The translations under genes were made by a program, and so were the position numbers. DNA of 64,000 bases from Clostridiales bacterium (GTDB taxonomy: Bacteria; Bacillota; Clostridia; Christensenellales; CAG-917), in assembly GCA_022009995.1 (NCBI GenBank), contig CP091734.1, positions 1,054,001-1,118,000 on the forward strand. Reading direction: 5' to 3'. How positions within the stretch are numbered: the stretch's first letter is position 1; the number at the start of each line of letters is the position of its first letter. The notes beneath the pieces were generated by a model. It was not told the origin of the DNA. It did no database searches and saw only the letters and a list, made by a program, of their open reading frames with translations. This document shows positions 56,074 through 64,000 of the stretch, one piece after another.

Positions 56074-59000
56074 ATGAAAAAACTTTCGAGGTTGCTTTTA
56101 GTTTTGACGCTCGTACTGCTTATCGGATGCACGTCCGTGCTTCTCGTCGCGTGCGATGACGGTACCGATCAGGGTCCCGCCCCGACCACGCCGTCTTTCA
56201 GGGTGTCTTTCATGAAACTATCCCGAATCCGGCGAAGAAGACGTGGCTTTCACCAACGTCACGGTGCGACAGGGCAGAACGGTCAGCGCGTATGAAATTA
56301 CCGAAGACGACCGTCCCGCGGGATACGATTTCGTCGGTTGGTTTGTCGAAAAAGACGGTGACGAAAAATTCGATTTCGCAACGAAAATCACCCAAAACGT
56401 CAAAATTTACGCCCACTGGACGGAAAACGGAAAATCCACGGAAGCCGACCTTAAAGGCGGCGTTTTCACGCAGGAAAAAGTGAAAATCAAAACCAAAGAA
56501 GGCGAAAAGGAAGTCGATAACGGCGTTTGGAGATACGTCACGGGCGCAAATAACGAAATCGCGCACGAAGAGTCGCGTTTCGACTTCGATACCGATGTTT
56601 TAAGAAAGTTAAAAGCGGCAAGCCCGAAAACCACGTATTCGGTATGGAAGGACGAAGAATGTAGCCTGACCATAAATAACGACGCAACAAACCTTGTCGT
56701 AAACCTTAAAAACGGCGACAACGTTTACTATATCAAAGCGGTTGCGGAAGACAGCAAAGTCACCGCTGTTTACAAAATCAACGTATATCTTGAACCGAAA
56801 TACGACGTGAGCGTCATAAGGATTCAGGGTAATTACGAGTCCGCGATCCCGATTTACGACGTCGCAAAGGGACAAAGGGCCACCGAGCCGAGCATCGCCA
56901 CGTACGTCGGACACACCTTCGACGGCTGGTATTATTACTCGGAAGAAAAAAGAAACGATAAAGGACAAATTGTCGACGCGGACGAAGACAGCGGCAATAT
57001 CCTTGTGAAAGTCGGCGATAAGTACTACCTTGCGGACGAAAACGGCAACAGAAGGTTCGCATACGAAGACGCAAACGGCAGAAAAGTCGTATTGTATAAG
57101 GAAAATATTATCTGACCGATAAATCGGGCGCGCGCCTTGCTGACGAAGCGACCGAAATCTACAACCGCCTTGACGAAAACGGATTGCCCGTTTATGACGA
57201 AGGCAAACCAATCAAAGTAGGCTCGAAAACCGAATATAAATGGGACTTCAACGTAAACGTCATTGACCGCGAAGACATCACCGTGTTCGGTAAATGGACA
57301 ACCAATACATACTCGATCACGCTCAAAATCTCGGAAGCGGATAAGGCAAATGGCGCAAAATTCGCAAAAACCAACGAAACCGAACTCTTTATCGGCGGCG
57401 TAAACTTCGGCGCGACCGATAAAGCGATTGCACAGCTTATAAGCAACAAAATCGGCGAAACGACCGACAGCAGTCGCCCGGTTGAAAAACCTTTTGCGAC
57501 GTTCGCAGGCTGGTATTATACCGATGACCTGGGCAACGAAATCAAAGTCGTTGACGAAAACGGCAACGGCGTCCATGCGTTCGACTTTGCAAAAGATATC
57601 GATCTTGTCGCAAAATTCAACGCAGTCACTTACAAACTCGTCGTGAACGCAAACGACGACTCAATGATGCAGGAAGTTACGGGCAGCAACGACGCGTGGC
57701 CTTACGACCAGAAAGCGACGTTCACCGCAAACCCGAAAGACGGCTATACGCTTGTCCGCTGGCTTTTGAACGACGAAGAATACGCCCCGTTCGGCGCGAA
57801 CAAGAGCGTTGAATACAATATCGACGAAAAGCACGTCATCAATAAGACGATTACCTTCACGGCAGTATTTGCCCCGAAAGACATCAACGTAACCCTCGTG
57901 GACACCGTTGACAACTACGGCAAGACGTTCGTCGTGAAATACAATTCCGACGTCGTTTTGGGACAAGACGCGATCCCCGACGTTCCGAAACTGTCAAACG
58001 ACGGGACGAAACGCTTCATCGGCTGGTATTATCTTGACTCGGAAGGTACAAAAACCTACGTCGTGAAATACAACGTCAACAAAAACGAAATTCTTGTCGG
58101 CAAATGGGCGTTCACGGAAGACGTAACTCTCACCGCAGAATGGCAGCCGTACGAGTTCCATATCGCGATTTACAAGGCAAAATCAAAGATCGCAATGCCC
58201 GACGCGGATATGGGCGCAGTCAATATCGACACGGGTTGGGACGCTTGGACGAAACTTACCGGGAGCGCCAAACTTGAACTTGATGGAAGCACCGAAGAAT
58301 ACGACCTTGAAGGCTATACGAAGCCGTTTGACAACAACGCCGAATTCAGAGTTACGGCAAGCGTTTCGGACAACAATTATTACGTCTTCAAATGCTGGAA
58401 ACGCCTGACTGCGGACGGACAACTCGTGGACGTTGCGGAAGGCGAAGTTGAGAATAATCAACTTAAAGTAAAAGTGCAGGAACAAGACGTCGCGTACGTT
58501 GCGATTCTGGACTATAAACCCGTAACCGTTACGTTCGACCGCGGCGACGCACCCGAACGGTTGTCGTTCCCGAAAACGTGAACGTTGACTTCAACAAACC
58601 GCTGGCACTCAAAGTGCCCGAAGGCGCGCCCACCGAAAAAACCTTTGCGGGTTGGTGGTACGGCGAAGTTCAGTACACCGGCGCGGACGGCACAAGCGTC
58701 GATTACAAAACGATTACCGATCCCGAATTCATTAAAAACGGTATCAAACTTACCGCAAAATGGGTTCCCATCGAATACTTCGTCATCGAAAACGGCGTTA
58801 TCGTCGGCATCGATGAAAACAAGGCGAAGAAGGGCGATTCCTATAAAACCGAATTCACGATAAACTTCGACGACGCAGTCCACGCAATAAAAGACGGCGC
58901 GTTCAAAAACAATAAGTTTATCAGAAAGATTACGATAAAAGGCAACATTCAGACCATCGGCGAAGAAGCATTTGCAAACAGCAATATCGAAGTAGTCGTG

Positions 59001-61397
59001 TTCGAAGGCAACTTCAAAGGGCTTGCCATCGGCGCGGGCGCGTTCCGTAATTGCGTAAGGATCACGGCGATCGCGCTTCCCGACAACGTGGAACAAATCG
59101 GCGATAACGTGTTTGAAGGCTGCTATAACCTTACAACTCTTGCGTACTCCGCAGAAATCCCGCTCGGCAGACTGTTCACGACCGTAAACCCGCAAAACGA
59201 CAACTGGTATCCGAAGGCGGTACAGGGCGGCGTTACCTATTATCTGCCCAAGAAACTGAAAGAAATCGTCGTTACCAACACCGCTACGGCGATTGCGGAT
59301 TACGCATTCCAGAACGCATCGCAACTCACGAAAGTCACGCTTGCAACCGCAAAGACGATAAACCTTACACGACGAAATCGGCAACTATGCTTTTGCAAAC
59401 ACCGGCAGCATCGAAGTAAATCTCGGCAGCGTCGAAATTATCGGCAACTCCGCATTCAGAAACAGCGGCATCGCGACGGTTGAGTTCATCGCGCTCAAAA
59501 AACTTGGCGTAGACGCATTCAACGGTACGACAAACGTTACGGTCGTAGATTTCAGCAAGGCACCCATCGACAACGTTTCGGCAAGAGCGTTTGCGAACTC
59601 GTCGATTGCAAGAGTCAACTTTGGCGGTATTAAGACAATTTCGATGAGCGCGTTTGCGGACAGCCAACTTTCGATTGTTTCTGACGGCGATAGCGTCGAA
59701 ACGATTAAGAAGATGGCGTTCTATAAGACCAAAATCAACTCGGTTGGTATTTTCCAGAACGTCGTCGATATCGAAGAAAAAGCGTTCCACGAAACGGACT
59801 TCTTCAACACCGCAAGCGGACTTGTCATCATCGGTAAAGTTTTGTATTACGACAAGAGCGAAGGCGGCAGCTACTCGGTCGATACGCGCGTCGTTTCGAT
59901 TGCTCCGTATGCGTTTGAAAGCACGCAATACGCAACGCTCGACCTTGGGGGCTTCTCCGAACCTTAAATATGTCGGAAGTTTCGCCTTTGCAAACAATGC
60001 GAACATTGTGGAAGTAAAGCTTCCCGCGTCGCTTTCCGACATCAAGGACAGCGCGTTCAAAGGTTCGTCAATCAAGAAATCAACCTGTCGGAATGCAGCA
60101 ATATTTCAAGAATCTGGCAATATGCGTTTGCGGACTGCAAAAACCTTGACACAATTACGTTTGCAACCTTTACGTCAACCGACGATATGGCTGTGAAACT
60201 TGCGATAAACGACTACGCATTTATGGGCTGCACGGCGCTTGTAACGCTCAATCTGCCCGAAAACCTCGGCACGCTCGACTCGTACGCGTTCAAGGGCTGC
60301 ACGGCTCTTAAAACCGTAAACTTCGTCGCAAATGCGAAATTCATTACGCCCGAAACGACGGAAGGCGGCACCGATCCTGCGCCCGCGGCATACGACCCGG
60401 CAGGTCTTGTTACGACAATCGGCGACGGCGCATTTATGGATTGCACGTCCTTGACGACGATAACTCTGCCGTACTTCATCGCACGTATCGGCAACTCCGC
60501 ATTTGAAAACTGCACGGTGCTTGCTACTTTCACGACGATGGACGGCGCAGACAAAAAGACCGCCGCGCTTCGTACAATCGGCGACAGAGCGTTCTTGGCA
60601 ACACAAGCCTTAATAACGTTGACGTGAACACCACTAAGGGCGTCAACACCATCGGCGTATCGGCTTTTGAAAACTGCGGACAACTTGCAACGATTAACCT
60701 TAGCGGCGTGACCAGGTTTGTAGAAGGCGTGTTCAGAAACGCAAAAGCGTTGAAGAGCGTCACTATGAGCGCAAACGCAAGCATTTACGTCGGACAAGAA
60801 GCGTTCAGAAACTGCGTAACCTTGACGAATATCACCGCAAGAATCGCGGCGGTTGACGACGGCGCGTTCAGAAACTGCATAAGTTTAAGGGCGATTACGT
60901 TTGCGTCAAGCGGCATCGAATACATCGGCAGCAACGCGTTCAACGGTTGCGTGCTTATCCAGAAAGTTTCGATCCCGTCATCGGTCGTCGCAATCGGCGA
61001 TTCGGCATTCGACGGCTGCCGCGGCATTACGTCGCTCACATTTGAATCCGACGAAACGCTGCACACGATCGGCTACTCGGCATTCGGCGGCTGCTCGCTT
61101 CTGACAAGGGTTATTCTTCCTTCGTCGCTTGTCGAACTTAACGCGTCGGCATTCTATGGCTGCTCGGATCTTAAATACGTCGAATTCGGCGAAAATATCC
61201 AGACTGTCGGCGAGGACGCTTTCGCTCTTTGCGCGACCGGTCTCGAAGTAAGATTTACCGGCAAGACCGTTCCCGTCTTCACGGGCGACATCTTCACCGC
61301 AACCGAAGGAGCGAAGATCAGCGTAAGACAGGGCTACAAAGCCACTTTCGAGGCGGTACTCGGCACCAAGTACACGATCGTCGAATACACCGCTTAA
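56074..61397 (+). CDS. Giant surface lipoprotein with InlB-type and BspA-type leucine-rich repeats (about seven frameshifts)
   Basis: About 1774 residues. A lipoprotein signal peptide ends in LLVAC (Cys about 28). The first half carries at least five Listeria-Bacteroides repeats of the form GYDFVGWFVEKDG, GHTFDGWYYYSEE and FATFAGWYYTDDLG. The second half, from about 58850, is a run of BspA-type (LRR_5) repeats such as SAFENCTVLATFTTMDG and IGDSAFDGCRGITSLTFESD. Such proteins bind host or matrix ligands. There is no LPXTG motif or C-terminal anchor; the lipid is the anchor. Breaks near 56215, 57110, 58560, 59370, 59950, 60075 and 60600. AAGGAA precedes the start. Confidence 0.82.
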
Positions 61398-61419
61398 TCG
61401 AAATTAAGCATACTTCCTC

Positions 61420-61448
61420 ACGGCGAAAGCCGTGGGGAATTTTTTTTT
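61420..61448 (+). terminator. Terminator of the giant lipoprotein gene
   Basis: CTCACGGC-GAAA-GCCGTGGG hairpin with a long T-run. Confidence 0.85.
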
Positions 61449-61453
61449 GAATT

Positions 61454-62632
61454 ATGAAAATTTACGACCTTATTATCGTTGGCGGCGGTATCGGCGGAAT
61501 GACCGCTGCCGCCCGCGTTAAAAACAAAAGCGTTCTGATCCTGGACGCAAACGACAGAATCGGCAAAAAACTGCTGTCGACGGGCGCGGGGAAGTGCAAT
61601 TTCCTGAACGAAAACTTCGACGTCGGGAAATATAACGACGGGAGTTTCGTTTCGGCAACGTTTGAAAAGTACGGTTTTTTTGAAATCAAAAAGTTTTTTG
61701 AAAGTCTGGGACTGCTTATGCGGTTTGACGAAGAAGGCAGGGGTTATCCGCTGTCGGAGTCGGCAAACACCGTGCTTGACGCATATCGCCGCGCGCTTCA
61801 AAAAAACGGGGTGGAAGTCAGAACGTCTGCACTCGTCACGAAAATATCGAAACAAAACGACTGTCAAGGTTTCTTGCGACGTTGATTATTACGGAAAGAA
61901 CGTGTTTTTCGCGACGGGCAGCAATGCGGGATTCGGATACGATTCCACGGGCGTTCTTTCGGACTTTGCAAACGTCAGAAAGTTCACGCCGTCGCTTGCG
62001 CCGCTTTCAACCGACACGACGTACATCAAAGGGCTGAACGGCGTCAGGGTAAAGGCAAAGGTCGGCTTAATAGTTAATAGCAAGGTCGTGCACGAAGAAT
62101 ACGGCGAGGTGCTGTTCAAGTCGTTCGGACTGTCAGGCATTGCGACGTTCAATAATTCGGCGTACTATGCGCGTCTCGGCGCGCCGAAAAACGCATATCT
62201 TTCGTTAAACTTTCTGAATGAAAGCAAAAACGAAACTTTTTTGATACTGAAAGGCTGAAAGAATTTTCAAATGACGTCGGGGAACTGCTTTCGGGCGCGT
62301 TCCATAAGATGATCGCGCAACAGATTCTGAATATGGCGGGCATACAGGGAAGTGCGGAAGCGACCGACGAAAATCTGCAAAAACTTGCCGACGTCGTTTC
62401 CGATTTCAGAATCAAAATCACGGGCGTTTCCGATAAGTCGCTTGCACAGGTTATGAGCGGCGGTATCGACGCGTCGTGCGTAAATAAAAACACCCTTGAA
62501 ATCAAGGGCGTTAATAATCTTTTTGTCGGCGGAGAGATTCTTAATATCGACGGGCTTTCGGGCGGCTACAACATAATGTGGGCGGTTGCGTCCGCAATTA
62601 AAGTTTCCGACGAAATATCAGAAAAGCCTTAA
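61454..62632 (+). CDS. HI0933/YhiN-type FAD-dependent oxidoreductase (two frameshifts)
   Basis: About 394 residues. FAD-binding LIIVGGGIGGMTAAARV, the family signature IGKKLLSTGAGKCNF near residue 38, RFDEEGRGYPLSESANTVLD, FATGSNAGFGYDSTG near 155, and the C-terminal INIDGLSGGYNIMWAVASAI-like motif (as LNIDGLSGGYNIMWAV). Catalysed reaction unknown. Breaks near 61860 and near 62255. It overlaps the end of dnaC by 15 bases on the opposite strand. No Shine-Dalgarno is obvious. Confidence 0.82.
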
Positions 62633-63560
62633 ATCGTTGCCGTCAATGTTGGAAATAATCGTTTTGTTCACGTTGAAAAGTCGTGAGAAAACGCGCTCGT
62701 TATAGGAGTTTTTGAGTTGTTCTTCGTTGAGGTTTGTTGTCACAAACACGGGTTTATCGGCTTTTTCGCGCTCGTCAAGTATCTTTAAGAGATATTCGTC
62801 GGTAACGTTTTTGATTTTTTGCTCGCTTCCCAAATCGTCTATGATAAGCAGATCGCAGTCGATGACGTCGGCAAGGTATACGTCGCGCTCCGACACGAAC
62901 GACGTGTGGTACGACAGCATAAGGGAATTCAGTTTGATTGCCGAAACGTACAAAACGCTGAATCCGTTTTTCATAAACTCGTTTGCGACGGCGTACATAA
63001 GATAACTTTTGCCGACGCCCGTGCCGCCCATTATGAGGGCGTTTTTATATTTCACGGAAGGATATTTGTCGCAATATTTTTTGAAAAGTTTATAGTTGGA
63101 CTCCAACTTTTTTCTTTGTTTCGCGTCCTTGATTTTTGAAAAATCGACGTCGGAAAACGTGACGTTTCGGATTTGCCCGATGCCGAGAAAATCGCATAAA
63201 GTTTCGTAATAACGCTTTTTGAAACAATCGCAGAATTTGCCCGAAAGCACGCCCGTGTCGTTGCACGTTTCGCAGTCGAATTTCGGCAAAAAGTCGCTTT
63301 CGCGCATGCCCATACGTTTAAGGGTTGCGGCGCGCTCCTTTTCAAGAAGTTTATTTTTTGAAGTTCGTCCGACGCGTCCTGTTTTCTCGCCTGTTTTAAT
63401 ACGACGTCGAAGTTCAAGGAAGAAAGCTCCTTTGTTATGCGTCTGAAATCGTCGTTTCCATTGCGCGGGCAAGGTTATTGTCGGCGACTTCGACCGCGCG
63501 GTCATGTTTCAATTTGTATTCGTCCTTAACGGCAAGGACGATTTTTCCGCTTTTCATCAT
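62618..63560 (-). CDS. dnaC: DnaC/DnaI-type helicase loader (two frameshifts)
   Basis: About 315 residues. It loads the replicative helicase. After an N-terminal helical part comes a zinc site (CETC near CNDTGVLSGKFCDCF). The AAA+ ATPase follows: Walker A MGGTGVGKSYLMYAVANEF, Walker B CDLLIIDDLGSE, sensor VFVTTNLNEEQL, and the arginine finger NERVFSRLF. I start at 63560, where ATG overlaps the stop of the upstream DnaD gene. The N-terminus is off frame near 63440 and near 63345. Confidence 0.85.
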
Positions 63561-64000
63561 ATATCGTATTCCTCGATGTCGGGAACGTTTTTGAAGATGC
63601 TGTCAAGTTGTTCCTTGGTGTATTCGCGTTCCGTGAAGTTTTTCGCCGACGACTTCGGATTTTCGACGGCGATTGCCGATTTTTTGGCTTGTTCCAGCGT
63701 GGTTATGTGCGCGTCGTGCCACTTTGCAAGTTGCTTATTGATAAATTGCAGTGGGAAGCGGCTGTTTGAGGAAAGTTCCGCGGCGTACAGAATAAGGTCG
63801 TCGGGCATGCCCCATTCGGTGCACCAGACGCGGTAATATTCGCGGTCGTTTTGCGAAACGAACCTGTTTGTCCCGGCAAGCGACAGAACTTTTTTGATGA
63901 ACTCGTCGTTCTGGATTTGTCTGTCGATGTAATCGCGTATGGATTCGGACGTGATGCAGCCTTCCTTATAAAAGTGCATTACGGTCAGGTTCATACCCTG
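63557..64000 (-). CDS. DnaD-domain replication protein, 5' end outside window
   Basis: The last 148 residues are inside the window. The C-terminal DnaD/DnaB2 domain has REYYRVWCTEWGMPDDLILY, FPLQFINKQLAKWHDAHITT and a tail with REYTKEQLDSIFKNVPD. It helps primosome assembly together with DnaC/DnaI-type loaders; the two genes overlap (ATGATGA), which fits a replication-restart operon. The reading frame continues past 64000. Confidence 0.85.
   Translation of the reverse strand, partial: QGMNLTVMHFYKEGCITSESIRDYIDRQIQNDEFIKKVLSLAGTNRFVSQNDREYYRVWCTEWGMPDDLILYAAELSSNSRFPLQFINKQLAKWHDAHITTLEQAKKSAIAVENPKSSAKNFTEREYTKEQLDSIFKNVPDIEEYDI

Noticed and set aside
58850..61397. CRISPR-like or tandem DNA repeats in the giant lipoprotein gene
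   Set aside because: The repetition is at protein level (leucine-rich repeats) with variable DNA; there are no constant repeats with unique spacers.

Overview
The window looks like a chromosomal segment of an anaerobic, fermentative, spore-forming member of the Clostridia, probably an uncultured gut lineage. The evidence is an electron-bifurcating [FeFe]-hydrogenase operon of the HndABCD type, a germination protease gene (gpr) behind a forespore-type promoter, a T-box leader, GTP-type PEP carboxykinase, CdaA, Gram-positive lipoprotein signal peptides, and DnaD/DnaC-type replication proteins. I cannot assign a species. No rRNA, CRISPR array or recognisable prophage is present.

Layout. 1-2.4 kb: a glycerol dehydrogenase-like gene (cut by the window edge) divergent from a PocR/AraC regulator. 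2.7-3.5 kb: a DUF975 membrane protein. 3.6-7.4 kb: a DRTGG / HATPase / hydrogenase-like iron-sulfur / DRTGG / PHP / NAD synthase operon. 7.7-12.7 kb: the hydrogenase operon, with an extra HATPase between the first two subunits. 12.7-13.3 kb: candidate small RNAs and tRNA-Pro. 13.3-21.1 kb: a large secreted/anchored propeller-like protein, an alphaCTD-WG repeat protein, rpsT, gpr, murI and an EF-G paralogue. 21.2-33.5 kb: a lower-GC alpha-glucan island starting at the 3' end of tRNA-Leu and flanked by a 62-bp direct repeat. It holds a glycan-binding-like lipoprotein, a LacI regulator, a GH13 amylase, a maltodextrin ABC transporter and 4-alpha-glucanotransferase. 33.5-34.5 kb: a zinc-ribbon membrane protein divergent from three coupled XRE-type regulators with a long inverted-repeat operator. 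34.6-48.6 kb: housekeeping genes (acetyltransferase, pyrophosphatase, a GlpA-like/oxidoreductase/DUF1667 trio, comEC, holA, cdaA, DUF1015, lysC, a lipid kinase, DUF4364, a TSCPD protein, an M20 peptidase). 48.8-52.9 kb: pckG and an acyl-CoA synthetase under a T-box. 53-55.8 kb: a TetR regulator, tRNA-Glu, tRNA-Thr, a 6S-like RNA and a REP-associated transposase (RAYT) homologue. 56-61.4 kb: a giant lipoprotein with InlB-type and BspA-type repeats. 61.4-64 kb: an HI0933-type flavoprotein, then dnaC and dnaD on the minus strand.

How it fits together. Glucans would be captured at the surface, imported by the ABC system, and degraded by the amylase and MalQ. The resulting NADH and reduced ferredoxin would be reoxidised by the bifurcating hydrogenase. 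The DRTGG/HATPase/H-cluster-like genes beside it look like a redox-sensing accessory module.

Two cautions. First, about half of the genes, including conserved ones, are broken by 1-2 base shortfalls, mostly in homopolymers. I treat these as probable consensus errors and annotate each gene across its breaks. Second, several genes lack a Shine-Dalgarno site and have a -10 box 5-9 bases before the ATG, which suggests leaderless mRNAs.
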